In this document: positions 16,648 to 25,383 of the stretch, in pieces | Layout of the letters: the number at the start of each line of letters is the position of its first letter | How positions within the stretch are numbered: position 1 is the first letter of the stretch | DNA from: RUG11462 sp051877275 | Lineage (GTDB): Bacteria; Bacillota; Clostridia; Oscillospirales; Acutalibacteraceae | Length of the DNA stretch: 28,122 nt | Assembly (NCBI GenBank): GCA_051877275.1 | Contig: JBJEIS010000202.1 | Coordinates: forward strand, 1-28,122 | Reading direction: 5' to 3' | Program-made: the position numbers and the translations under genes | The notes under the pieces: generated by a model | What the model was told of the DNA's origin: nothing | The model's database searches: none | What the model saw: only the letters and a program-made list of their open reading frames with translations

Positions 16648-17941
16648 AAAGCTGTCTGAAAAGCAAAAGCAGGTTTTGCGATTTGCGCACAGTAAAAAGT
16701 ATCAGCAATATGACGCACTTATTTGTGACGGTGCTGTGCGCTCGGGCAAAACTGCGGTGATGATCCTTTCCTTTGTACATTGGGCAATGAGATATTTTGA
16801 TAAGTCATATTTCGCTATCTGCGGCAAAACAATCAGTTCGGCTGAACGCAATATTATTTCTCTTGTGAAAGATATGACAGATATTACTGCGTTTTTTAGC
16901 GTGAATTACAGCTCTTCAAAACATATTCTAACCATAAAAGGTGCTGAAAAAGAAAATTATTTTTATGTTTTTTCAGGTAAAGATAAAGGCTCTGCTTCGC
17001 TTATACAAGGTCTTACTCTTTGCGGTGTGTTTTTTGATGAGGTGGCTTTGCAGCCGAAAAGCTTTGTTGAGCAGGCAATAGCAAGAACGCTTTCTATTCC
17101 TTTAGCAAAGTTGTGGTTTAACTGCAATCCTGAGCATCCTGAACATTGGTTTTATAAGGAGTGGATTTTAGACGCCGACGGTAAAAATACAAAAAAAGCA
17201 CTGCATATTCATTTTGAAATGAAGGATAACCCGATTTTAAGTGAAAAAGAGATAAAAAAGGCGGAGTCTTTATATACAGGAGTGTTTAAAGAGCGTTTTG
17301 TTTTTGGAAAATGGGTGGCTTCCGAGGGACTTGTTTATCCGATGTTCAGTAAAGAAAATATAGTCAGCGGTACTGATTTTAAAGGAGAATACTACATAAG
17401 TATTGACTACGGAACTGCTAATCCTTTCAGTATGGGACTTTGGGTAGATACAAGCAATCAGGCGGTGAGACTAAAAGAGTTTTATTATGATTCAAAAAGA
17501 GAGCACCGCCAGCTTACTGATGAGGAATATTACAATGAGCTTGTCAGGTTTGCAGAGGGGTATTCAATAAAAAGCGTGGTAGTTGACCCGTCGGCGGCGT
17601 CTTTTATACAAACTGTCAAGCGGCACGGCGAGTTTAAGGTGCGTCCTGCTAAAAACAATGTTCTTTACGGTATCGGAATAGTTTGCGATTATTTGAAAAG
17701 ACGAAAAATACTGATAAATGAAAGCTGTTCCGATATTATCAGGGAGTTTTCTCTTTACAGCTGGGATAAAAGCAGTAACACGGACGCGGTTATTAAAGAA
17801 AATGACCATGCTTTGGATGAAATGCGGTATTTTTGTACTACTATTCTTGCGGCAAAATCGCAGTATTATGAGAAAAACCGCAGTTTGAAAAATTCCGAAA
17901 ACTATTTTAAAAATGACTTTAATATTTCATATTGGGAGTGA
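16637..17941 (+). CDS. terL: Phage large terminase subunit (packaging ATPase-nuclease)
   Basis: A 434-residue protein of full family length. The ATPase part shows a terminase Walker A, GAVRSGKT (32-39, K38), a Walker B, VFFDEVA (131-137, D134/E135), and a coupling-type FNCNP segment (161-165). The RNase H-like nuclease has acidic residues at D257 (SIDYGT), D317 (VVVDPS) and D390/D394 (DHALDEMRYF). It would cut concatemeric DNA and pump it into the procapsid through the portal. All key residues are intact, so the protein looks active. ATG 16637 is chosen because it overlaps the small terminase stop and gives a normal N terminus; the open frame extending back to 16523 has no support. Translation is probably coupled. 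Confidence 0.96.
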   Translation: MKIEKLSEKQKQVLRFAHSKKYQQYDALICDGAVRSGKTAVMILSFVHWAMRYFDKSYFAICGKTISSAERNIISLVKDMTDITAFFSVNYSSSKHILTIKGAEKENYFYVFSGKDKGSASLIQGLTLCGVFFDEVALQPKSFVEQAIARTLSIPLAKLWFNCNPEHPEHWFYKEWILDADGKNTKKALHIHFEMKDNPILSEKEIKKAESLYTGVFKERFVFGKWVASEGLVYPMFSKENIVSGTDFKGEYYISIDYGTANPFSMGLWVDTSNQAVRLKEFYYDSKREHRQLTDEEYYNELVRFAEGYSIKSVVVDPSAASFIQTVKRHGEFKVRPAKNNVLYGIGIVCDYLKRRKILINESCSDIIREFSLYSWDKSSNTDAVIKENDHALDEMRYFCTTILAAKSQYYEKNRSLKNSENYFKNDFNISYWE

Positions 17942-18153
17942 GAAAAACGCTTTATTTAATTTCAGTTACATTAGTAATATCGGCTTTTTTATTGGGATTT
18001 AAAATCGGTAAAAGTAAAATCCAAAACCCAAAACATGAGCAGGCAGATAAGAAAAGTCTTTCAAAAGAGGACGAAATAGTTCAGCAAAGAGTTATAAAAG
18101 AGATTCAGAACTTTCTTAACTATAACGGGGAACAGCAAGAGGATATTTTGTAA
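17938..18153 (+). CDS. Small single-pass membrane protein in the phage cassette
   Basis: About 71 residues: one transmembrane helix near the N terminus (LYLISVTLVISAFLLGFKIG) and a charged Lys/Glu/Gln-rich tail. The start overlaps the TerL stop (GTGA); a TTG six bases earlier is also possible. No family is recognised. It sits between the packaging motor and the probable scaffold, where a membrane protein is unexpected. It could tether assembly to the membrane, or be a lysis regulator; both are inference. Confidence 0.6.
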   Translation: MRKTLYLISVTLVISAFLLGFKIGKSKIQNPKHEQADKKSLSKEDEIVQQRVIKEIQNFLNYNGEQQEDIL

Positions 18154-18183
18154 GATTAAATTGAAAGGATTTGATAAACAGCA

Positions 18184-18768
18184 ATGGCTAAAGCAGAAAA
18201 CAAATTTGTTTTAGATATTAATTTTGCGGGAAGAAAGATTTCGCTTGATAAAGCTTTGGCAAAAAAATATGCACTTTTGGGGCTGAAAGCTGAAAAATAC
18301 AGTTTGAGTTTAGAAATTTTAAAGCTTTTAGCCGCAAGAGAAAAGAAATCGCCCGAAGAATTTATGCAAGTCTTAAAGAAAGAAAAAGACGACGCATTAA
18401 AATCTTCGCTATTGGAAAAGGTGGGCGGCGATGAAGATTTAGCCGAAAAGCTATTTAATCTTGAAAATGATTCGGCAGGCAAGTTTAAAACAAAAAAGAA
18501 AGGCGACTTTGAAGAAATTAACGAATATTTTTCAAATTATAAAACTGCCGATGATTTGCCTGACGAGGTATTAATTCTCAGCGAATTAAAAGGAATTTCG
18601 CTTTTTGACGCGCTTTTAAGGTATAAGCTTTTGCAGCATCAAAAAGCAGAAAAAGAACAAAAAAACAGAGAAAAAAATATGCAAAAGGGCGTGGGCTCTT
18701 TGCAGACAAACGATACTGATTACGGCTTTTCGTATATCAGCGCAATGCTGAGAGGCATTAATAATTAG
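18184..18768 (+). CDS. Probable capsid scaffolding protein
   Basis: A 194-residue, highly charged (Lys/Glu-rich), mostly helical protein with coiled-coil-prone segments (about 33-95 and 140-175) and no cysteine. The gene lies immediately before the major capsid gene, the normal place for a scaffold, and the composition fits. No protease motif is seen, so it is unlikely to be a maturation protease. The ATG at 18184 has only a distant AAAGG (about 15 bases). The call rests on composition and position, not on sequence similarity that I can confirm. Confidence 0.6.
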   Translation: MAKAENKFVLDINFAGRKISLDKALAKKYALLGLKAEKYSLSLEILKLLAAREKKSPEEFMQVLKKEKDDALKSSLLEKVGGDEDLAEKLFNLENDSAGKFKTKKKGDFEEINEYFSNYKTADDLPDEVLILSELKGISLFDALLRYKLLQHQKAEKEQKNREKNMQKGVGSLQTNDTDYGFSYISAMLRGINN

Positions 18769-18788
18769 TTTTAAAGGAGAAAAAATAT

Positions 18789-19988
18789 ATGTCAATTAAT
18801 AATGATGCATTTGCAGAAAAATTTACAGGAGAGCTTGATAAAATCATTGTTGATAAATCAAGCGTAGGATTTATGACCGATAATGCTTTTAAAGCAAAAT
18901 TTGTCGGTGCGAAAACAGTTAAAATTCCGAGCATTGCCATGCAGGGTCTTGGCAATTACAACAGAGATACCGGATTTATTTCAGGAACAATTGATGTTTC
19001 AAACACAGCCTATACAATGCAGATGGACAGAGCACGTTCATTTGTAATTGACCGCGAGGATATGGATGAAACAGGTATTGCAGAGCTGGCAGGCTCAGTT
19101 ATGAGCGAGTTTGTTAGAACAAAGGTTGTTCCTGAAACAGATGCTTACGCTTTATCAAAGCTCAGCGGACTTGCGGCAACACGAGGTCAGATTATTACAG
19201 ATTTTGATTTAACAAAGCCTTATGAAATGTTTAATTCACTTCTTAATGAAATTCAGGCAGAAGTAGGTATGGATGAAGAGTTGGTTTGCTTTGTTAACCG
19301 ATACATTTGGAATGCTTTTCGTAAAACCGAAGAATTTTCAAAGCTTGTTGAGGTAGGCAGCTTTAAGCAGGGAGAGATTTCATTTGAAGTCAACAAGATT
19401 GATAATGTTGCAATTATTCCTGTTTCAAATTCAAAGATGCAGACTGCAATAGGATTTTTAAGCGGAAAAGGCGACGATAAAAACGGCGGATTCACAACCT
19501 TGGTTAACTCAAAAGGTGTTTATATGCTTATGTTGCCGAAAAAAGCCGCATCCTTGGTTAAAAAGAGTGAGAAAATCAGAATCTTTACACCGGAGCAGAA
19601 TCTTACTGCCGACGCGTATAAATTCGATTATCGAATTTATTATGATGTGTTTGTTAAAAACTCTTATCTTTCATCGGTTTGGGCAGCGCTTGCGCCGTCA
19701 GTTTCGATTGTTAAATCTACAAATACTTATGCAATAGTGACTGAAGGCGAAATTTCCGGTGAAATCACTTTTACAGCTGAAGCTTCCGATGGTTCACAGC
19801 TTGAATTACAGTGGTACAGATGTGATGACAAATATAAGAATAACGCTGTAAAACTTGTCGGTGAAACATCTGCAAATATGGCGATTGATACCGGCTTGAC
19901 CGCGGGTACATATTACTATTTCTTAAAGATAACCGCAGGCGGCGCTACGGAGCTTGAAACAAGTGTATGTACTGTTATAGTTGAATAA
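18789..19988 (+). CDS. Major capsid protein with C-terminal Ig-like domain
   Basis: A 399-residue protein. Residues 1 to about 310 match the capsid type found in many Firmicutes podo- and siphoviruses: K-T-V-K-I-P-S at about 42-48, a GLGNYNRDTGF loop, D-R-A-R-S-F-V-I-D-R-E-D-M-D-E-T in the E-loop/spine region (about 80-95) and V-V-P-E-T-D-A-Y (about 112-119). Residues about 312-399 form an extra beta-sandwich (EITFTAEASDGSQLELQWYR ... AGTYYYFLK ... TVIVE) resembling a bacterial Ig-like domain that would project from the capsid surface. AAAGGAG precedes the ATG by 9 bases, the strongest ribosome binding site of the cassette, as expected for an abundant protein. Confidence 0.9.
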   Translation: MSINNDAFAEKFTGELDKIIVDKSSVGFMTDNAFKAKFVGAKTVKIPSIAMQGLGNYNRDTGFISGTIDVSNTAYTMQMDRARSFVIDREDMDETGIAELAGSVMSEFVRTKVVPETDAYALSKLSGLAATRGQIITDFDLTKPYEMFNSLLNEIQAEVGMDEELVCFVNRYIWNAFRKTEEFSKLVEVGSFKQGEISFEVNKIDNVAIIPVSNSKMQTAIGFLSGKGDDKNGGFTTLVNSKGVYMLMLPKKAASLVKKSEKIRIFTPEQNLTADAYKFDYRIYYDVFVKNSYLSSVWAALAPSVSIVKSTNTYAIVTEGEISGEITFTAEASDGSQLELQWYRCDDKYKNNAVKLVGETSANMAIDTGLTAGTYYYFLKITAGGATELETSVCTVIVE

Positions 19989-19999
19989 TTTTTTAATAA

Positions 20000-20022
20000 A
20001 GCAGGGCAGTTTTTGCCCTGCT
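20000..20022 (+). terminator. Intercistronic hairpin between capsid and portal genes
   Basis: A perfect 9-bp GC-rich stem AGCAGGGCA (20000-20008) / TGCCCTGCT (20014-20022) with a 5-base loop. It is followed by GAAAATTT rather than a T run, so it is more likely a partial attenuator or 3'-end stabiliser than a full terminator. It would favour capsid over portal expression. Confidence 0.6.
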
Positions 20023-20049
20023 GAAAATTTAAATAAGGGAAGTGAAGAT

Positions 20050-21642
20050 TTGAATTATAACAAAGATATATGCGCCAAAGTTTTTTTAGAGCATGAAAAC
20101 GCACAGAATTATAAAAGCTCAATAGGTAAAAAGGGTTTGTATGAACAGTCAAAGCAAAACAGACGTTTTTATTCGGGTGACCAATGGTACGGCGCAAAAG
20201 TCGGAGCTAACCGACCGCTTGTTCGCCATAATATTATAAAAAGAATCGGTGAGTATAAAACCGCGGTCATCGGCGGTGATGAAATAAGCGTCAAATTTTC
20301 GCCTGTGGGAATTTCAGAGATTGCACTTAAAGACGCGCTTAATGATTTGAAAAAGGAAATTCAAAGCGGGAAAAAGCAGTCTTTCGGCAAGCTTTCCGAC
20401 AGCGAAATTATTTTAGCCGCAAAAGCTGTTTCCGAGTATTTTGGAATCTGTGCAAAACGGCTGCATTTTGAGGACGTTTGTGCAAACGCGTTGAAAAATG
20501 CCTATATTACAGGAAGCGGAATTGTTTATGCTTACTGGGACGGTGATATAAAAACAGGTCTTTTTGCCGATGATGAAAGAAAAACTCCGATTATGGGAGA
20601 CATTTGTGCTGAGGTTATTGATATTGAAAATGTTGATTTCAGCGACCCGACGGTCGAGAGCGTTCAAAAGCAGGATTATATTATCATTGCAAGCAGAAAA
20701 ACAGTAGGTGAGCTTATTAGAGAGGCAAAACGCAACGGTGCGAGTGCATTAGAAATCGAAAGCATAAAACCTGATAATGAGTATTGCTCGGGAGAGGCTT
20801 TTTACAGCGAAAAAGCTACTGTTTTAACAAAGTTTTTCAAATCTTATGACAGCAGCGGAAACTATACCATTAACGCGGTAAAGGTTTGCAAAAATGCGGT
20901 TATCAAGCCACAGTGGGATACTGGGTTAAAGCTTTATCCTATTGCAAAGTTTAATTGGGAACAGAATAATTTAGCTTATGGTGAGTCGGAAATTACAAAT
21001 CTTATACCGAATCAGATTGCAATAAACCGAATGCTCACCGCATCTGTTTGGGCGGTTATGATGATGGGTATGCCGATAATGGTGGTCAACGGAGATGTTG
21101 TAACTGAACCGGTTACAAACGATCCCGGTCAGATTATAAGCTTTTGCGGAAATTCAGATGATTTTGATAAAGCCGTAAAGTATGTTGCTCCGCCTGAATT
21201 TTCACAGAATTTTGAGAGTATTACCTCAAAGCTGATAGAAAATACCCTTAATGCTTCAGGTGCAACCGACGCGGCGCTCGGTACGCTTCAGGCACAAAAC
21301 ACATCGGCGATTGAGTCGGTTAAGGAGTCGGCAAGGCTGCCGCTGACGCTTTTCAAGAAAAGATATATTACCTTTATCGAAGATATTGCAATGATTTTTC
21401 TCGATTTTATGTTGAATATGTACGGCACACGCCCGCTTATGCAAAAAAGCGGTGATGATATTTGGTATTTCCCTTTTTCATCTCAGCGTTATGCAGATAT
21501 TTCATTTATTTGTGAAGCAACTTTAAGCGGAAATGATTCTGATATAAAGACTGTGGCAGACGAGCTTGACAGTCTTAATAAATCTGATAAAAAGGAGCTT
21601 GCCGATTATCTTTTAAATAACAAAGGAGATGAGAAAGTATGA
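20050..21642 (+). CDS. P22-like phage portal protein
   Basis: A 530-residue protein. The start is TTG 20050, with AAGGGA about 9 bases upstream; the open frame reaching back to 19981 runs through the hairpin and is unlikely. The N-terminal RRFYSGDQW (38-46), followed by a RPLVRHNIIKRIGEY segment, is the hallmark of the P22 portal group (x-x-F-x-x-G-x-Q-W ... N-x-I). It would form the 12-fold ring through which terminase pumps DNA and onto which the short tail docks. The C-terminal end is charged and short, without P22's long barrel. It overlaps the next gene by an ATGA. Confidence 0.9.
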   Translation: MNYNKDICAKVFLEHENAQNYKSSIGKKGLYEQSKQNRRFYSGDQWYGAKVGANRPLVRHNIIKRIGEYKTAVIGGDEISVKFSPVGISEIALKDALNDLKKEIQSGKKQSFGKLSDSEIILAAKAVSEYFGICAKRLHFEDVCANALKNAYITGSGIVYAYWDGDIKTGLFADDERKTPIMGDICAEVIDIENVDFSDPTVESVQKQDYIIIASRKTVGELIREAKRNGASALEIESIKPDNEYCSGEAFYSEKATVLTKFFKSYDSSGNYTINAVKVCKNAVIKPQWDTGLKLYPIAKFNWEQNNLAYGESEITNLIPNQIAINRMLTASVWAVMMMGMPIMVVNGDVVTEPVTNDPGQIISFCGNSDDFDKAVKYVAPPEFSQNFESITSKLIENTLNASGATDAALGTLQAQNTSAIESVKESARLPLTLFKKRYITFIEDIAMIFLDFMLNMYGTRPLMQKSGDDIWYFPFSSQRYADISFICEATLSGNDSDIKTVADELDSLNKSDKKELADYLLNNKGDEKV

Positions 21643-22010
21643 CCGCAAAAGAGGTTTTTGATGAGGCATTGACTTTGACAGGTTACGGCATAACAGAACT
21701 GTTCGATTCAAGTGATATATCATCAAGGGCGTTGGTGATTGTTAACGCAGTATATTCAGATGTATATTTTTTAAATCATAAAGAGGGTTTTGAAAAAATT
21801 CACAGTATTGATGATACTGTGAATATCGGCGAGCGTGAGCTTTGCGACTGTATGATTTACGGAATCGCAGCAATGATTGCAAATATTTTAGGTTCCGAAA
21901 ATGATTATAAGGTTTTTTCGTCTGTTTATAATTATAAAAAATCATTGCTTTTGAAAAAATGCGAGATAACACAAATTCAAGATACATTTGTGAAAGGGTG
22001 TGACTCTTAA
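21639..22010 (+). CDS. Probable head-tail adaptor protein
   Basis: A 123-residue helical protein. Its length, helical content (three to four helices, V-x-x-x-V-Y-x-D-V near residues 35-42) and place directly after the portal match head-completion adaptors of podoviruses (P22 gp4/T7 gp11-like position). ATGA overlap with the portal stop and an AAAGGAG site indicate tight co-expression. The family assignment is inferred from size, fold appearance and synteny. Confidence 0.65.
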   Translation: MTAKEVFDEALTLTGYGITELFDSSDISSRALVIVNAVYSDVYFLNHKEGFEKIHSIDDTVNIGERELCDCMIYGIAAMIANILGSENDYKVFSSVYNYKKSLLLKKCEITQIQDTFVKGCDS

Positions 22011-24091
22011 TGTCAGACTCAAAGATAAAAGCATTTTCTTTTAATAAATTCGACGGCGGTATCAATGCCAAAGAACTGCGTAGTGAAATTGCAGATAATG
22101 AGCTTTATGAGTGTGTCAATATGTATCCAAAAGAGGGTAAGCTTGTCACCAGAGAAGGCTTAATAAAAACCACGGTTTGTTCGCTTTTTGAAAATGATGA
22201 GGGATATTCTCTAAAGCCTTTGGGTTCGGTAGTTTACTCTGCAAATTCGGCTTTAAAGCTTTTTCTCGTTTCAAGGGTTAGCGACGGAACATTTTATAAT
22301 AAATTGCTTGTCTTACGCCCGACCGGTTCATATAAGCTTTTGGAGCTTTATAATTTCAGTTCGTCAAATTATTCTTATGAAATTAATAACATAAATTGTA
22401 TTGCTTTTGCAGGCAAAGCGGTATTCGGCAGCGGTGTTTTTGTGTTGCTCGGAGCAATAAACAGTAAGAATGAAATTTGCGAAAAGCTTATTTTTGAGCT
22501 TGATTCTTTATTCGCGGGCTTGACCGCTGTGAGTGCTTCGGATATTTACGCTCCCCTTGTTTTGGTTAACGGAAGAGGCGAGAGCTATAATGAGCTTGAA
22601 AGCGCTAAAAGGAACTATCCGTCACCTCGTATTCTTGAGGATTTTAATATACTTTCTTCTGCTTTTCGCGCTGCATATAAAACCGACGGGTTTTCTTCAC
22701 AGTTTTATCTTCCCGCTAAAGGGCTGTCTGCTGAACAGGACGAAAATATAATAATTACTTATACCGATACTTACGGTGACGAGCATGAATTGCAGATTGC
22801 ATACAACAGTGATATTTCTAATTATCTTTATCTTGATGACGCGGCTTGCAGATTTAAAATTGACCGTTACAAGGGAAGAATTGATGTAGTTAATTCTGAC
22901 GGAGAAGCAGTTGCTTTGCCGGAATCACAGGGCATATACAACAATCTCATTATCAAGGCGTATAAGAAACCTGAATCAGACAGGATTTTCAAAATGACGG
23001 TTGCAGAGAGCTTTAATTCGAGAGTATTTTTATCTGGAAACAGTGACGAGGGCAATGTTATATGCTTTTCAAAAAGAAATAATCCGCTTTATTTTCCGCG
23101 GTCAAATGTTGCTTATTTTGGCGATAAAACCAGTGCGGTGACAGGAATAAAACAGCAAAATGACAGATTGATTTTATTTAAACCTCATGAAATAGGAATT
23201 TGTTCATCGGTTAACTATTCAGAATATAACACCGATTTTATTCTGCTCGGGAAATCAAATCAGGCGTCAACTCTTGAGAGCATGAGCGTAAAATCAATAA
23301 ATACAGGGCTTGGCTGTATTTATCCCGAAACAGTTAAAAACTGTGCTAATCGCATGGTGTTTTTGGGTACGGATAATAAGGTTTATGCGATAACAAGTTC
23401 GAGCAACTATTTACAGAGAATTTATCATATTTCAAATAAAATTGACAATATAACGTTTTCGCTTAAAACATCATATAATATTTTTGCGATGAATTATAAA
23501 GACAGATATATGCTGTTTTATGATAATAAATGTTTTTCATTTAATTATAATGAGTCGGACTTTTTTAGCAGTTCTTCAGCTACTGCAAAGAGTAAAAATA
23601 ATGTTGCCTGGTATTATTTTGAATACAGTATAGGAGTAGCAAATCTGTTTTCATCACTATGCATTGACAGCACCGCTTCATTATATGCGTCGATTGTTTC
23701 TGATGACGGAGTCAGAAAAATAGTTCGTTATATTCCCGGAGGATTTGTTGACCGTGCAATGGTTGATGAGGATACATCAAAAGCATCAAATATTACTTGT
23801 AAATTCTCAACTAAAGCCTCGAATTTTGGCATTGATTCTTCCAAACAGATAGTCGGGGTTGAAACAGTTATCGGAAGTGAGAGTTTTGAAAGCGACAATG
23901 ATATTCAATTAAGCTTTGCTTCTGAATGTAAAAATACTGCGGCTTTAGCTTTGAAATACGATAAGACAAATGCAGTGGATGAAGCGCGGGTAAATCTAAA
24001 TGTATGTTTGTTCGGATTAAGGCATTTCGGCTTGAATTTCACGAGTGAAGGTCCTTTTTCGGTAAAGTGTATCAAAATCAGATATAAATAG
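22010..24091 (+). CDS. Tail nozzle-like protein (P22 gp10 / podovirus stabilisation type)
   Basis: A 693-residue, mostly beta-structured protein. Its N terminus carries the motif F-D-G-G-I-N-A-K followed by D-N-E-L-Y-E-C-V-N-M and L-V-T-R-E-G (about 11-50). This is the typical start of tail-nozzle/DNA-stabilisation proteins that form the tube under the portal in short-tailed phages. Repeated strands and an FNSRVFLSGNSDEGNVICFS-like segment suggest a beta-propeller-like body. Here it is the only large tail gene. Its start overlaps the adaptor stop by one base (TAATG), with AAAGGGTG upstream. Confidence 0.75.
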   Translation: MSDSKIKAFSFNKFDGGINAKELRSEIADNELYECVNMYPKEGKLVTREGLIKTTVCSLFENDEGYSLKPLGSVVYSANSALKLFLVSRVSDGTFYNKLLVLRPTGSYKLLELYNFSSSNYSYEINNINCIAFAGKAVFGSGVFVLLGAINSKNEICEKLIFELDSLFAGLTAVSASDIYAPLVLVNGRGESYNELESAKRNYPSPRILEDFNILSSAFRAAYKTDGFSSQFYLPAKGLSAEQDENIIITYTDTYGDEHELQIAYNSDISNYLYLDDAACRFKIDRYKGRIDVVNSDGEAVALPESQGIYNNLIIKAYKKPESDRIFKMTVAESFNSRVFLSGNSDEGNVICFSKRNNPLYFPRSNVAYFGDKTSAVTGIKQQNDRLILFKPHEIGICSSVNYSEYNTDFILLGKSNQASTLESMSVKSINTGLGCIYPETVKNCANRMVFLGTDNKVYAITSSSNYLQRIYHISNKIDNITFSLKTSYNIFAMNYKDRYMLFYDNKCFSFNYNESDFFSSSSATAKSKNNVAWYYFEYSIGVANLFSSLCIDSTASLYASIVSDDGVRKIVRYIPGGFVDRAMVDEDTSKASNITCKFSTKASNFGIDSSKQIVGVETVIGSESFESDNDIQLSFASECKNTAALALKYDKTNAVDEARVNLNVCLFGLRHFGLNFTSEGPFSVKCIKIRYK

Positions 24092-24102
24092 GAGATAAAA
24101 AG

Positions 24103-24450
24103 ATGATGAATAATATTTTTTCTCAAAAAGGAATTATATCAGGAAATATAGTGGCTTTGGATAAAGGTTCGGTCAAAATGCAAATTGAAATAACCGATAT
24201 TTTTGAGGAGCTTCCTTTTTTGAGATATAGAATTGAATATTTTGCAGACGGAAAATATTTGATTCTCAGAGATATTTCGCTGTACAGTAAAGAAGAAAAC
24301 GGTGAATGCAGGTATTTTATTTCTTTTTATCTGCCTAAAACAGAAAAGTCGGTAAAATTTAATTTGCAGCAGGTAAAAATAGATGAATTCGGCAGAGAAA
24401 TTGCGGTTTATTATTCTTTCCCTATTGATTTAAAGGAGGTAGATTTATGA
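24103..24450 (+). CDS. Uncharacterised protein of the phage cassette
   Basis: A 115-residue protein with alternating strands (G-I-I-S-G-N-I-V-A-L and V-K-M-Q-I-E-I-T) and no membrane segment. AGGAG lies 8 bases before ATG 24103 (a second ATG follows directly). It lies between the nozzle-like gene and the endolysin, overlapping the latter by ATGA. That is where a tail tip or head-decoration gene would be expected, but I recognise no family. Confidence 0.7.
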   Translation: MMNNIFSQKGIISGNIVALDKGSVKMQIEITDIFEELPFLRYRIEYFADGKYLILRDISLYSKEENGECRYFISFYLPKTEKSVKFNLQQVKIDEFGREIAVYYSFPIDLKEVDL

Positions 24451-25160
24451 GTAAAACAGCACAAGGACTTGTTAAGTATGCAAAAGCGCAAATAGGCAGA
24501 CCATATTGGTACGGTACATTCGGTCAAAAAGCGACAAAAAGTCTTTATGAAGCTAAGAAAAAGCAGTATCCTAAATATTACACTTCATCGGATTTTTCCA
24601 AGCAGTACGGCAATAAGGTTCACGACTGCATAGGATTGATTAAGGGTTATATATGGTGTGATGATGAGAATGATTTCTCGCCAAAATATCAGTCAAACGG
24701 CTGCCCTGACATTAACGAACAAATGATGTATGAAAACGCCAAAGTAAAGGGAAACATTGATACAATGCCTGATGAAGAGGGACTTCTTGTTTTTAAAAAT
24801 AATCATGTAGGCGTTTATATCGGCGGGGGTTTTGTTGTGCAGGCAAAAGGTCATAATTACGGAGTTGTAAAAACAAAGCTTGATAGCGACGGTTGGACAA
24901 AGTGGTGTGAATGTCCTTATATTGCATACAAAAGCAAGGCTCACAAAACAGATAAATATGTAACGGTTAAAACAAACGGCAGTGATTTAAATTGCCGCAA
25001 TAAAGCGAGAATTACGGGTAAAGTAATAGGTTTATTTAATAACGGTACAAGATTAGAACTTATAGAAAAGACGCGAAAAAACTGGTATCTTGTGAAAGGT
25101 AAGGCTAAAAGCGGTAAAACAGTAAGCGGTTACTGCTCGGCTAAATGGTTGAAAGAATAA
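24447..25160 (+). CDS. Endolysin: NlpC/P60 peptidase with C-terminal SH3b domain
   Basis: A 237-residue cytoplasmic-type lysin without signal peptide. NlpC/P60 part (about 1-160): catalytic Cys61 in VHDCIGLIKG, His120 in NNHVGVYIGGG, and a third polar residue probably near H136/Q132. An SH3b cell-wall-binding domain follows (about 165-237; V-K-T-N-G-S-D-L-N-C-R ... G-Y-C-S-A-K-W). It should cleave peptidoglycan stem peptides after holin action, releasing particles. GGAGG precedes the ATG, which overlaps the previous stop by ATGA. Both catalytic residues are intact. Confidence 0.9.
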   Translation: MSKTAQGLVKYAKAQIGRPYWYGTFGQKATKSLYEAKKKQYPKYYTSSDFSKQYGNKVHDCIGLIKGYIWCDDENDFSPKYQSNGCPDINEQMMYENAKVKGNIDTMPDEEGLLVFKNNHVGVYIGGGFVVQAKGHNYGVVKTKLDSDGWTKWCECPYIAYKSKAHKTDKYVTVKTNGSDLNCRNKARITGKVIGLFNNGTRLELIEKTRKNWYLVKGKAKSGKTVSGYCSAKWLKE

Positions 25161-25164
25161 TAAA

Positions 25165-25383
25165 TTGAATGAATTATTAGTATCTATTTTATCGCTTATC
25201 GGTACATTAATCGGTACTTTCGGCGGGATTTTGACATCTGCCAAGCTTACGGATTATCGCATTAAAGAGCTTGAAAAAAGTGTGGAAAAGCATAATAATT
25301 TTATTACCCGCATACCTGTTATTGAGGAGCAAATTAAAGTATCAAACCACAGAATTTCAGATCTTGAAAGTGGGGTGAAGTAA
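25165..25383 (+). CDS. Phage lysis-cassette protein with one TM helix and coiled coil
   Basis: A 72-residue protein. An N-terminal hydrophobic helix rich in Gly and Leu (LLVSILSLIGTLIGTFGGIL) is followed by a polar heptad-repeat tail (about 30-72). This TM-then-coiled-coil form is common next to holins in clostridial prophages. It probably regulates or assists lysis. TTG 25165 is a weak start; only GAAAG is upstream. The next gene begins directly at its stop codon. Confidence 0.75.
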   Translation: MNELLVSILSLIGTLIGTFGGILTSAKLTDYRIKELEKSVEKHNNFITRIPVIEEQIKVSNHRISDLESGVK

